64,000 bases of DNA, taken from the NCBI GenBank assembly GCA_016508695.1, contig VNKQ01000010.1, forward strand, positions 1,761,938-1,825,937, read 5' to 3'. The position numbers and the translations under genes were made by a program. The notes beneath the pieces were generated by a model that saw nothing but the letters and a program-made list of their open reading frames with translations, had not been told where the DNA came from and did no database searches. Below are positions 35,636 through 46,158 of this stretch, one piece after another. The DNA comes from Hyphodiscus hymeniophilus (lineage: Eukaryota > Ascomycota > Leotiomycetes > Helotiales > Hyphodiscaceae). Every line of letters starts with the position of its first letter. Position 1 is the stretch's first letter.

Positions 35636-36616
35636 ATGGAAGAAAGTCTTCCTGCACCAGCTCCTGGGCAGACCTACGCAACTGTTCACGCATTGTCTTC
35701 TGGATTTCTTACACTACCCGAACATTTATTTGTTCAGCCAGCGGTGGAGGGGAACAAAAACACTGTCCCGTCACTCTCTTTCCTTATCCAGCATCAAGAC
35801 CACGATTCGGGGGTGCTCACTCGCATCGTATTTGACCTCGGACTGCGACGCGAGCTGCAAAATTACCCAAAGCCGTTACAAGATCATCTTCGGACACGCC
35901 ATCCCCTCACAACCAGTCCAGATGTCACAGAGAGTCTTGACCTGGGAGGACTCTCAACAAGAGAAGTCGACTTGGTCGTTCTGTCTCATGTCCACTGGGA
36001 TCACATCGGCACTCCCACAGACTTCCCAACAAGCCATTTCATAGTCGGGAACGGTTCACTAGAACTCCTCCGCAGCGGTGCAGACCCTTCGAAGACGGGC
36101 AATCACGCTCATTATGAGGCTGACCTACTCCCTTTCGAGAGGACCACTGAGTTGTCCCCACCGGGACAAGGCGAGTCGACATTCAGCAATGGGGTTGATG
36201 GTCATGAAACTCTTGAACTTCTTACCAATTCCAAATGGCAAAGATTAGCTCATCTCCCAAATGCTCTTGATCTTTTCCAAGATGGGAGTATCTATATTGT
36301 GGATGCACCAGGCCATCTACAGGGTCATATAAACATTCTGGTCCGAACAGGTCCAAAGACCTGGGTTTATCTAGCTGGCGATGCATGCCATGATCGGCGG
36401 CTTTTGACAAAGGAGCTCTCAATTGCGACGTGGAACAACTCTCACGGAGATATCTGCTGCATTCACGTCGATAGAAGGGTGGCTGAAGAGACAATAGAGA
36501 GAATAGCAGCATTAGAGAAGTTTCGCGATCAGCAGGTAGAGGTTATTATGGCGCATGATATCACATGGCTAAACACAGAGGGAAACAAGAAACGCTTCTG
36601 GCCTAACAAACTTTGA
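35636..36616 (+). CDS. Metallo-beta-lactamase-fold hydrolase
   Basis: Intronless, 326 aa. The zinc-binding signature HxHxDH is in LSHVHWDHIG (about residue 120). Downstream ligands are the His in VDAPGHLQGHINIL, the Asp in LAGDACHDRRLL and a terminal His in MAHDITW. The fold and spacing resemble lactonase-type members (AHL lactonase/AhlD-like) rather than beta-lactamases. Beside a CMD-like gene, a lactone intermediate is a reasonable guess at substrate but is not shown by the sequence. Confidence 0.9.
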   Translation: MEESLPAPAPGQTYATVHALSSGFLTLPEHLFVQPAVEGNKNTVPSLSFLIQHQDHDSGVLTRIVFDLGLRRELQNYPKPLQDHLRTRHPLTTSPDVTESLDLGGLSTREVDLVVLSHVHWDHIGTPTDFPTSHFIVGNGSLELLRSGADPSKTGNHAHYEADLLPFERTTELSPPGQGESTFSNGVDGHETLELLTNSKWQRLAHLPNALDLFQDGSIYIVDAPGHLQGHINILVRTGPKTWVYLAGDACHDRRLLTKELSIATWNNSHGDICCIHVDRRVAEETIERIAALEKFRDQQVEVIMAHDITWLNTEGNKKRFWPNKL

Positions 36617-37012
36617 GAGCTACCTCAATAACGCATTCTTGTCTAAACCAGCTGCAATTTAAATGACCAGTAACTTGCCGAGATGTCCCTATGAATTTGG
36701 TTATGCCATTCCGCTATACAAAAATATAAGACTCTGGTTTACTGGCCTCCTATGAATTATATCCATCACGGATTCACGGATATGTGCGACGAGCAACTCC
36801 AAATCCGTCTTTTCAGCAAACTCGTGTACCAAAGGTGATTTGGAAGGCCATCTGGACCATGGCGCTGTTATCATGCTAAAGTGGGTCTATGTTTAGATGC
36901 TATCACACTGTAGTTGTTTGCTGGAATATATAAGTTCGCTGGTCCAAGGATGATCAAAGTAACCTATATGTTTTTGCGATAATCTTTTGCATAGGGTGGC
37001 AGTAATGTGTCT
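36617..37012. other. Convergent intergenic spacer
   Basis: 3' flanks of two convergent genes. No feature recognised. Confidence 0.4.
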
Positions 37013-38134
37013 TTATAGTGTCATGTCTATCACTAACTTTCCTCCCAATCCTTTTTTGTATTCCTCCACCAACTCATTCAATTCTATTAGTGGAAAGGTT
37101 TTCCATACTGCTCTCACATTCTTGTGAGCAGCTAGCTGCAGCATCTCCTTGAGAACCCAATTCTTACCGACCAAGCTACCTACGACCTGAATGTCTCTGA
37201 ACACCAAGTCTTCCGCAGATATATGAAACCCTGATTTTGGGAATGATAGTACCACACAAATACCATGATTCCTCAACAGCTTCATACCATAGTCAAAACC
37301 ACTCTGATTCTCCGGTAAGATAATGACTGCGTCCAAGCCAGTCTCTCCTTCTTGAAGGCCCTCGCCGGTCTGGCCACTAATCTGTTTCAGTACTTCTTCT
37401 GGTTTTGTGGTCCTGGCATCGAAGATGCTCGCACCCGTGTCCAATTCCGTTGCCAACTTCAGTGCCTCGTCGCTGGCGTCTATCCCCACAACATCGAGTC
37501 CCATCTTCACGCCAAATTGCAGGCCCAGATGTCCCAATCCCCCACCAGCACCAATGATTCCCACTCGCCCTGCCTTCGGTAATGCGCATCGCTTCAGCGC
37601 GGCATAGATAGTTAAACCCGCACACATCAAAGGTGCAGCCTCAACCTCGGAGATGGCATCTGGCAGTGCTGCAACCTGCCTGGCATCCACGAGGGCGTAT
37701 TGTGCGAACCCACCATCACGTGTGATGCCTAGATTTCCAGCCTTTGGGCATGTATTACCATAACCTTCCGGATCGCCGCCGTTGTTCTTACATTCCCGGC
37801 ACTGACCACATGGTCGATAAGCTCTCCCTGGAACACCAACTCGGGTTCCGATAGAAAGACCCGGGACTGTAGAGAAAGCTAGAGGCCCTGCAGAGACAAT
37901 GGTACCAGCGAATTCATGGCATGGGATCAAGGGTAGGATTTTGCCCATTACGCCAGACTGGTATACCAGGTCCGTATGGCAGTATGAGGCCGCACCGACC
38001 TTGAGCAGGAGGTCATGATCCACTGGGACTGGAAGCGGAAGGGTGGTGAGCTGATAGGGGGTATTGAAGGCGGTCAAGACCTGCGCCTGGATCTCGGAAG
38101 GAAGCGAAGCGGCGGCGCTGCTACTGCCGGCCAT
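37013..38134 (-). CDS. Zinc-dependent medium-chain alcohol dehydrogenase
   Basis: Intronless, 373 aa from ATG at 38134. Catalytic zinc ligands are the Cys in ASYCHTDL, the His in PCHEFAGT and a later Cys. The structural zinc loop CGQCRECKNNG..GNTC has all four Cys but is stretched by an insertion of about seven residues (GDPEGYG) before the last one. The cofactor motif is GAGGGLGHLGLQFG followed by an acidic VGIDAS, suggesting NAD(H). It belongs to the AdhP/yeast ADH group acting on primary alcohols or aldehydes; the physiological substrate is unknown. Confidence 0.92.
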   Translation of the reverse strand: MAGSSSAAASLPSEIQAQVLTAFNTPYQLTTLPLPVPVDHDLLLKVGAASYCHTDLVYQSGVMGKILPLIPCHEFAGTIVSAGPLAFSTVPGLSIGTRVGVPGRAYRPCGQCRECKNNGGDPEGYGNTCPKAGNLGITRDGGFAQYALVDARQVAALPDAISEVEAAPLMCAGLTIYAALKRCALPKAGRVGIIGAGGGLGHLGLQFGVKMGLDVVGIDASDEALKLATELDTGASIFDARTTKPEEVLKQISGQTGEGLQEGETGLDAVIILPENQSGFDYGMKLLRNHGICVVLSFPKSGFHISAEDLVFRDIQVVGSLVGKNWVLKEMLQLAAHKNVRAVWKTFPLIELNELVEEYKKGLGGKLVIDMTL

Positions 38135-39171
38135 GATGACGACGAATAGTAGCAAGTCTGTGAAGGTGTGCTTTCACGCTCTATCGAGGTCAAAAATGGT
38201 TGCAATGTCCGAATTGGTTGATATACATTAGATCCCCAGTTACAGTAGTCACTAAATCATATTTTTTAGGGGTATGTGATACTCCGAATTGGAGATGGAT
38301 TGGATCGTCCGAATATCCTTGCTTGAAATCGACCCCGCATAGATGCTTTCCCAGAAAAAGGGAAATCCAGTGCGATGAAGGCTTATGATGCAGTTTTAAG
38401 TCGACTAGTTGCGTCTCCAGATTTGGGTTGAGAGTTAAGAGGTACGTGGTGTTATTCATGGCAATTGCCGATGTACCCGCTTCAGCATTCATCATGACTG
38501 ACGGGAGATCTCAGCGACAATTTCACCCAATTCGAGTCCATTTATATTCTCATTGTCAACTTCCATCAATGCGAAAAGGGAATTATCCAGCTATTCTCTA
38601 GAGAAGTAGCGAGCTTAATTAAAGCTCTTCGATTTCTTCGTTTCATTCACATCTTCTAGGTCTTTCGCTCACTCTGGAGTTTGAATTATGCGGCTATAGA
38701 GCAGGCAGGAAACAAGACTGGCTAAATAATAAACTCATGCTCTAATCTATAAGCCTCATTTGATCCTTGTTTTCCTTTTTGGACGGATATCAATTCTACC
38801 AGCTAAAGCTGTAATGTGACTTGGATTTGTATAATGATTTTCGAGTGATATACAATAGCCACAAAAGAGATTCTCATTTGCGAGCAACTCGCCATAGTTA
38901 CCATAATCGAGGTAATCGAAGATTCGGGTCTCATGTATATCGCAAATTATCTCCAGTTCAAGTCTTTGAACCAATCTCGGCTTCTGCTTCTCGAAATACG
39001 GTAGAGTCCTTTCTCGGGATAGCTTTTACAAGCAATTCTTCAGGCAGAGCGACGATTGCTGTGTAAAACTTTAGAGGTTCATGTTGATCCACCAGTTCGA
39101 ACTAGGTATACATTAGTGTAAGAAGCCTCAAAGCAAAGACAAACATCAGGGCACTATATAATAAACGTGCA
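38135..39171. other. Intergenic, about 1 kb
   Basis: Upstream of the alcohol dehydrogenase and 3' of the next P450. Several short frames of 60-100 codons overlap without recognisable domains. No repeat or RNA gene seen. Confidence 0.4.
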
Positions 39172-40679
39172 CTAGTCCAAATGTTTCGGAGTACCCACCT
39201 CGTAGTTCAATAACAGCTCCGGTAGAAGCTTTTTCATCTGTATCATTGCAATATGTTTGCCAATGCACATCCTTTTGCCAAAACCAAAGCCTCCAAAAGC
39301 TCGTTCCATCTTCTGCCGTTGAATATCCCCGGCTTCGATCCAGCGGTTCGGTCTATATGCCTGAGGCTCTGGACCCCAGACTTCCGTGTTCATGACTAGG
39401 CCCTTGTCATTGATGGCAACAGCAGTACCTCCTGGGATATAGACGCCGGAAATATGTGCACCACCAGCGGAAACTTCGCGTTCCATGGGCATGGCAAGGA
39501 TGGGATCCAAACGCAAAGCTTCTTTGATTGAAGACTCGAGGTAGGGTAGTTTAGCCACCGATTGATTGGTAGGTGGGGAGTCTAAGCTGGCTAATCGCAG
39601 CTCCTGCAGTATTGAAGTAAGCGCGGCTGGGTTTTGCAGCAGACGATACATTGTGAGAGTGAGAGTGGAAGCTGTCGTCTCTGCTCCGGCATGAATGATA
39701 GATATGGTAAGTCCAACAGTAGCACTAGGGTCAATATGCTCAGGCACTTTCTGGCTTGCGTCCAAGAAGTGATCTAGTAGATCTGCAAATGCGCTGGAAT
39801 TTCCTGCTAGTTTCCGCTCGTTGACCCTAGCCTGAGCGCGGTTGAAAGAGCAACGAGGAGGGGAGACCTCCGCGAACAAAAATGTTCTTGTAGAAAAGCC
39901 TTTCCCATCCTGGTAAGCCAAACCAACGCTGCCAGTGCTCGAAGCGTTGTTGAATTCCAGCGATGGTACCCCGAACATCATTTTCTGTGAAGCTGCTATC
40001 ACTGAAAGCAATACGACAAATTGTTTCAAAGGCATACAACTTAAACCACCTTGCCAAGTCAACTGTAGGCCTAGAGGCGGCCAGTCTTTCGTTCAAAAGT
40101 CGAATAGTCTCATCGATATGGGGCTCATAATTCGAAATAGCACTGGCCGTGAAAGCCGAATTGATGTGTTTCTTCAGAGTTGTGACATACACCTCTCGTC
40201 GCGTGGTGGTGAATGAATCCTGCAGACGACCATTTGCGACTATAATTGCAGGCTCATAAGATTCTGCCTACAACTTGTAAGTTTACTGGGATAGCAACCA
40301 TATGAACCAGGATCACTTCACCGACCTTGATGAAAGGATGGGATGTTGCATATATGATTGGGATTGCGGAGGGGTCGCTGAAAAGAACACTCTTGGGTCC
40401 ATATCGCACGACTGGGCCATATCGCTGATGGAGCTTGCGAGTGATATCCACCAATGTCTCTCCTCTCCACAACTTGGCCGAGATCCAGAGTCCTGTAAAT
40501 TGAGCGAAGAATGGACCTGGAATATGACGCAGCCTAAGATAGCTCCTGATCTCAATGTGGAGAAGCCAGAGCAAAAGAGAGGCGAACACAATAGACAAGC
40601 TCAAAGTCGCCGGCGAAACCACGTAGTCGAATGAGGGGGCAAACATATTTTTCAAGCTGGGTCTGGAATGGAGGGTCAT
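39172..40679 (-). CDS. Cytochrome P450; integrity uncertain
   Basis: Pisatin-demethylase-like P450. Exon 1 is 40679-40326 and exon 2 starts at 40267, after a good 58-nt intron. The hinge HIPGPF, I-helix HAGAETTAS, K-helix IKEALR and haem loop FGFGKRMCIG with Cys are all present. Between about 39880 and 39830 the frame changes. A 46-nt intron (39877-39832) would rejoin the frames to 467 aa, but its donor GTTCGC is non-consensus and removing it leaves the linker before ARVNERK shorter than in relatives. The alternative is a one-base indel in a coding exon. The gene may therefore be functional or recently broken. Confidence 0.75.
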
Positions 40680-41141
40680 GAGTCGTGCTAATTGAAAAAC
40701 GACAACCTGTATCGTCTATACCTATATAAAACATCAAGAAGCTTCAACTATGAGTAACCCAAAATTCACGGATGACTAATGCTAATGTCCGAGTTGCAGG
40801 AGGCTCTTTCGATCTCTCTGCACGAAGCACCGAAAGTGTCCATCTCCCCAAAGGTGACTTGAGCGAAAAGGAGGTGGCTGGAACCGGTATACCTGGCGCC
40901 GGGCTTTGTCGCACCGCCACCACCACGGCCGAGTCCGAATAAAGCACGGCCGAAGATCTCCATCAGATGGGCGCCAAGAAAAATGTCCCGATTTTGGTCA
41001 TGTATCATATTTGGGATTAGGAAGACAATGTAATATGTGCCAAGACTAGCACGGACTAGCAGAAGGTCAAGTTGTCACATGAAGAAGTAAATGGTCCAGC
41101 TGCACTGCACTTGAATCCCTTCTCATATCTGAATATCAACG
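40680..41141. other. Intergenic
   Basis: Between the divergent P450 and epoxide-hydrolase-like genes. A 54-codon plus frame from about 40773 is open on both strands, GC-rich for the locus, and has no recognisable domain. No other feature. Confidence 0.35.
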
Positions 41142-42291
41142 ATGCCGACTTTCCAAGTATCCCGGGGTTTCCATTATTTTTATCATCACTCACCGCCATC
41201 CCAGTCCTCTTTCTCAACCAGGTACATCCTCTTCCTTCACGGCTGGCCGTCAATTGGTCATGAATGGCATCATCAAATTGAATACTTTCGCAACCTTGGT
41301 TACGGAATCATTGCCCCGGATCTCCTTGGAGCAGGTCGTACTACTCGACCAGAGGAACCTGAAAGATACGTGCTGAAAGATATCGCCAAAGATGTAATCG
41401 AGACCTTGGACCACGAGAAGATAACCAAAGTCTACTGTGTTGGTCATGACGTTGGGTCACTGTTGCTTGTTGCTCAGCCGCCTTGCGGTCTATTCCCCCC
41501 AGAGATTGGAAAGGCTATGTTTCATTGCAGTTGGCCATCGTGGCCTTGGAGCACCAAGCAACCTTGAAGCTGTCAACAAATTCATAGCAGAGAAATTGGG
41601 CTACTCTATTTTTGGTTATCAGGTCTTCTTCACCCAGAATGAGCAAGCTGGAAGGATACTTAATCAACATGTATGCAATCTGGTCGCAATGGGATCTAAA
41701 AGCCGGCAGGGGCCAGTATATGGACTAATTTTATCACAGAAAGATTCGATCATGTCCCTCTTGTACGCAGCTGAGCCTATCTTATGGAAACACCACCTAG
41801 CACCAGTAGGTGGTGTTGAGAAATGGGTAGAAGCTGACAGTCAAGCGGAATGGGGGAAATTTTTGACTGAAGAGGTGAGTGATTGACTGATTACAGGCAA
41901 TGGAGTGACTTTATATTCAGGATCTTTCAGTGCTTCGGGAAAATACCGCCGATACGCTTGGAGGAATACCCAATTTAGGCTGGTATAAAGCTAGCGCACT
42001 CAATCTCAATTATGAGGCAGAACGAAGTAATATTGCCGCGTGCCAAATTCAGATATGAGATCAGCTGAACTTCAGCCAGATTTACCAGATGAACGGAGCT
42101 GTCTCGTGCAGCCGACACTGTTCTTATGCCCGACACAGGACTATATAGCTATTCCTGGATTACAAATTCCGTCAATGAAACATGTAGTACCAAATTTGAC
42201 GTTAGAATATTTGGAGACAGGTCATTGGCCACAGCTCGAAGCGAGCGACCAAGTCAATAGATTATTGCAGAAGTTCTTTGAACTTCCCTGA
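41142..42291 (+). pseudogene. Epoxide-hydrolase-like alpha/beta hydrolase, disrupted
   Basis: The alpha/beta-hydrolase core is clear. The oxyanion-hole motif is LFLHGWPS, then APDLLGAGRT, the nucleophile elbow GHDVGS with Asp as expected for epoxide hydrolases, and the late His in ETGHWPQLEA. The frame is lost just after the elbow because TGTTGCT is present twice in tandem (41461-41474). A 46-nt intron (41875-41920) is normal. A second frame change falls at about 42020-42055, before LPDERSCLVQPTLFL. The 5' end is also unclear: I could not find a clean start joined to LFLHGWPS. It is most likely an inactive remnant. The left boundary is approximate. Confidence 0.7.
41461..41474 (+). repeat. 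7-bp tandem duplication (frameshift)
   Basis: TGTTGCT occurs twice with no spacer inside the epoxide-hydrolase-like gene. The upstream half reads the elbow frame and the downstream half continues in the +1 frame; the shift equals the extra seven bases. Confidence 0.85.
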
Positions 42292-42843
42292 ATGGAGTTG
42301 TTTTGAAGAGGATATGGCAGACAGGGGCAGTAAGAAGTTTGAGCATCTCTGTTTTCGGGAAGATTCAAAATTGTCATATATTCAAGCTTTGAACAAGAAA
42401 CATAGTGATTATAGTCCTGGTATCTCATTGTAACATAATTCGGCCAAAATCTCTGTAACCCGGACGGTCTCGGGATCATTGAATCGTCCGGGGAAAACTC
42501 CATTGTAAATCAATTCGGTCATCGGGGTAGATTTTCATTGGAGAATATTAGACGCCATTTATCCTGATCTCGATAATTTCTTCTAGACTTTTGTATTCAC
42601 TGATCTTTGAATATTCTCACATCCAGAAGTTAGATTATTTTCAGGTGCCAGAGAACAATCTCGTTACGTTATCTCGACAAGCTTTATTAGAATAGACTAT
42701 ACGAACGAAGTAAGTACGTTGGGGGTTCCACCTGGTTCTCTTTGCTTATTCTTCATTAATCTTTTGAAACAATCCCCCTTGTGCGTCTAAGCATCTATAC
42801 GCTGATACAAAGAAGCTTTATAATACGGCCTTCATATATTACG
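42292..42843. other. Intergenic
   Basis: Between tandem plus-strand genes; probable promoter of the EthD gene. No other feature recognised. Confidence 0.4.
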
Positions 42844-43167
42844 ATGGCATATAACTCAACAGTCCTCTACCCCAATGACGAAGGCGCTACCTTTGACCTC
42901 GACTACTACCTCAACACCCACATGCCCATCGTCCAAAAGTGCTGGGAGAAATACGGCTTGAGAGACTATCAAATCATTAGCTATGAGCCAAGTTTCGACG
43001 GTTCTAAGCGTTACAACCTTGGAGCGGTTTTGACATGGCATAGTCAGGAGAGCGTTAAAGCCGCAGTAGCAAGCGTGGATGCCAAAATGGTTTTCGACGG
43101 CGTACCCAAATTCACGAACAGACGACCACACTTCTTGATCGGAGCGTTTGTCCAAAGTGATAAATAG
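42844..43167 (+). CDS. EthD-domain protein
   Basis: Small intronless protein of 107 aa with a single EthD/dimeric ferredoxin-like domain. The N-terminal YNSTVLYPNDEGATFDLDYY is followed by the family hallmark HMPIVQKCWEKYGL and the second-half strand YNLGAVLTWHSQESVKAA. Members occur with P450 and alcohol-degrading systems in bacteria and as cyclase/decarboxylase-type tailoring enzymes in fungal polyketide clusters. Its neighbours here (P450, enoyl-reductase-like and monooxygenase genes) fit a tailoring role. Function is inferred. Confidence 0.9.
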   Translation: MAYNSTVLYPNDEGATFDLDYYLNTHMPIVQKCWEKYGLRDYQIISYEPSFDGSKRYNLGAVLTWHSQESVKAAVASVDAKMVFDGVPKFTNRRPHFLIGAFVQSDK

Positions 43168-43441
43168 TAGTTGCTTAGGATCAGATATTGGCAAGCCTCT
43201 GGAATGTAGATCACATGGTAATTTGTCGTAGCAGACAGCATGATAGGGAATTAGTCTCATATATAGTTATGGTCTTGGCTTTTTGCCATGAACCGTTATT
43301 TCGTAACTTTTAATGGACTCGTTTCGCCGAGTTCAGGGCAGGTTGTTGTACAAGGGCTTCAATTCGTAGACAAGAATGGATGCAACGGAGTAGTAATCTA
43401 GCTACCTGTGTTTATGATATGCTCTTGGCCTCTCCTTTGGG

Positions 43442-44548
43442 CTATCTATGGTGTCTCGGCGACTCGATGACCAGCTTTTTGCCACTGACCTTACCTTCTT
43501 TCAAATCCTTCAGGCCCTCCAACACCCCTTCGAAGCCGTTTGGTTTGATGATCTCACTGTGCGTCTTCAAAGCTCCCTCTGCCAATAGCTTCTCTGTAAG
43601 AGTCATGAATTTCTTCGCAAAGTCGTAGTCATCCGGCATTGCAGGGAATTCTATACCCCTCATTGTGAAGTATTCACCAAACATGGTATACATGACTGTA
43701 CTAACTGATGTAACATCCGATCTCGGGCATTTGTTGGGTAGTACACATCCGTAAATACAACCTGCCTCAGTTGACAATGCATCGGCACAGATCTGAGAAG
43801 ACTCTGCCTTCCCAAATGTATCCCAGGCATACTTGAGAGAGTTCTGTGTATCCTTTCTGATTGCTGAACCAACATCGGGGTCCGAGTAATTATAAACTTC
43901 GACAGCTCCAAGGTCTTTCACAGGTTTGAAATGTTTCTTGGAGCAGAGTGTGAGAACGGAATAACCAGCTCTACAGAGATGTTAGTCGACTGTGTTGAGA
44001 ATCATGATTGTCTGATGACGAGCTACTTACAGGGTTGCAAACTGAATTGCTAAAGCCCCAGTCGCTGTACTACCTCCATAGATCAAAACATAAGTTTTGA
44101 CTCTGATGGGATCGTCAGGTAGTTGGAGTTTTAAGGACTTCTGAAACAGTCCCTGACCACAAGTGATTGCCCCAAGGCTCACAGTCGCTGCCTTTTCAAA
44201 AGTGAGGCTTGTAGGTTTCTTCATCAGAGTATCGCCCTTTGCGACGACGTATTCGGCAAAAGCGCCATCCCTAGGTTGCTCCGGATTACCTCCATGCGCA
44301 ACTCCCATCACCGCGTCACCTTTCTGAAAGGTCTTGGAGACTGCTGGGCCAACTTCTTCGACAATACCAGAGAAGTCACAGCCTAAGAGATTCCCATCAT
44401 TGGCAATGCCAAATGACGCATGTTTCCAATCTGTTGGGTTGAGCGCTACGGCGACGGTCTTCACAAGAACATAGTCGTCTCGCAGACGAGGTTGTGACTG
44501 ATTAACGATTAATGTCCCTGCCTTGTCCTGAACGATTATTGCCTTCAT
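43442..44548 (-). CDS. Zinc-binding-dehydrogenase-like (trans-enoyl reductase type)
   Basis: Two exons (44548-44031 and 43970-43442; 60-nt intron), 348 aa. It is an MDR-superfamily protein without catalytic zinc ligands: MKAIIVQDKAGTL, VALNPTDWKHASFG, LLGCDFSGIVEEVG, then GAFAEYVVAKGD and the NADPH-binding YVLIYGGSTATGALAIQFA. This pattern matches fungal trans-acting enoyl reductases (LovC/ToxD-like) and related quinone reductases. ToxD-type names reflect clusters in other fungi; no toxin pathway is shown here and no polyketide synthase is in the window. Confidence 0.88.
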
Positions 44549-44981
44549 GTTTCTGGAAAAGTTGTATCGTGCGTGTTTCTGAAGACGTCCGGGTCTGAAT
44601 CTTCCAATACACAACTTGCTTGAATGAGACGGACAGGGTTATGTGCCATGGGAGGAACTTGAATGTCTCTCCTTCGACATCGGGCTCGGTAAGGGACATC
44701 CTCTTCACCATCCCTATCGGAGATCATGTCGGAATATACAATGTATCATTACGGGTAAGCCGCGAGGATTACCTTTGCAGCTCGGGCCTCTCGGTGGATC
44801 GGAATTAGCACCTCGGCCATCTTGCGTGTTTGGATTTGGAAGGAAGTGTATACACGTTCATGTAAACGTAGAATGAACGACACGTTCATAATCTAAGCCT
44901 CATTCGATAGATCTTCTATACCTCCTAAGAATCACTAATTTCTAGTGCCTGCTTTCTTTTTGACACCACGATTGAGCAAAT
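44549..44981. promoter_or_regulatory. Divergent upstream region, enoyl-reductase-like / glyoxalase
   Basis: A 433-bp region shared by divergent genes; presumed promoters. Open frames within it lack recognisable domains. Confidence 0.4.
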
Positions 44982-45697
44982 ATGTCTAGTCAAATACCCC
45001 GAACATCAGAGGGTATCAAACCTGGTCAACTAATTGTTGGCGGTCACCTTCCGGTCCCTCCATTGCCTGAAGACCATCCAAGTGTGGGGTACAATATGAA
45101 TCATGTTATGTTACGCATTCGCGATCCCGCCCGCTCTCTACCATTCTATATCGAGCTGATGGGAATGAGAACAATCTTTACAATCAATGGAGGGCCTTTC
45201 ACCAATTACTATTTGGGTTATCCGCGCACTCCAGAGCATCGTGCGGACCTCAAAACCTTCAGTGTGGAGACGGCGAAGCAGCTCCCATTCACCCCCGGTC
45301 TGCTCGAATTGAAGCATGTCCATGGAAGTGAGAAAACTCAAGAGGGATATTATTACAACGGAAATGTCGCTCCCCATCTAGGCTTCGGTCACTTAGGATT
45401 CACTGTGCCGCATGTCGGAGAAGCATTGAAACTCTTCACGGAAGCTGGTGTGGAAATCTATAAGCCGCTCGAGGAGGCTAATCGAGCCTCCATACCTCTC
45501 AGTGATTGGGAGGCTGAACAAGGAATTGGCATCGGCGAGCCTGATGAAAATTACAAGCGTCTTCTTCGCAAGATAGGTTTTGTTAAAGATCCGGTGGGTA
45601 TAAGTAAGAAACTATTTTGCGGGGACATTGCTGACTCAAATCACGTTCTCAGGATGGCTATATCGTCGAGATTATTCCACAAGTGCGAGACTGGTAA
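44982..45697 (+). CDS. Glyoxalase I (lactoylglutathione lyase)-like
   Basis: Exons are 44982-45593 and 45653-45697, giving 218 aa. The second exon is tiny (15 codons with stop) but supplies the essential C-terminal strand DGYIVEIIPQ, carrying the metal-binding and catalytic Glu. Other elements are MNHVMLRIRDPARSLPFY, ELMGMRTIF, the Glu in LLELKHVHGSE and the His in GFGHLGFTVP. A leader of about 38 residues precedes the domain. It isomerises hemithioacetals of 2-oxoaldehydes with glutathione; in this setting it may detoxify an intermediate. Confidence 0.9.
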
Positions 45698-46158
45698 CAG
45701 GCTGGACGATGAAATTCCAACGTCGTCGAATTGTATGTCACATGAATGAGCTTTAAAGCCACATGAGGAAGATGCTCCGGATCAAATGATATACAAATGT
45801 GGGACGTGAGTCGCAAGCTGATTGCCTGGCTACCTAACGCAATTGTAGCATGTTCAAATGTAGATTAGTCCTAGTTTAAGAGATACTTAAGTTTGACGCA
45901 TGGATCATCTAGGATATTTTATTACAATACTCGGGACAAAGTGCGGGTTTCTAAGAACAAAGAGTTGACTAATAATCACGATACTACCCAAGGTGGTATC
46001 TGAACATAACTTGTCCTACACACAAGGCGTCTCTCAAGACTGTAATAGACTGTGCAAAATTCCTTTCCCTCCAGAATACATCCGTGGTTACGTGGTGTTA
46101 TTCATTAGCTAGCAATTAAACGATCTATTCTAGTGAACAGCACAATTAACAAGTCTTT
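45698..46158. other. Convergent intergenic spacer
   Basis: 3' flanks of glyoxalase and monooxygenase genes. AT-rich, with nothing recognised. Confidence 0.4.

Noticed and set aside
40744..41008. Overlapping frames on both strands upstream of the epoxide-hydrolase-like gene
   Set aside because: Open on both strands, Gly-rich by composition, no recognisable domain.
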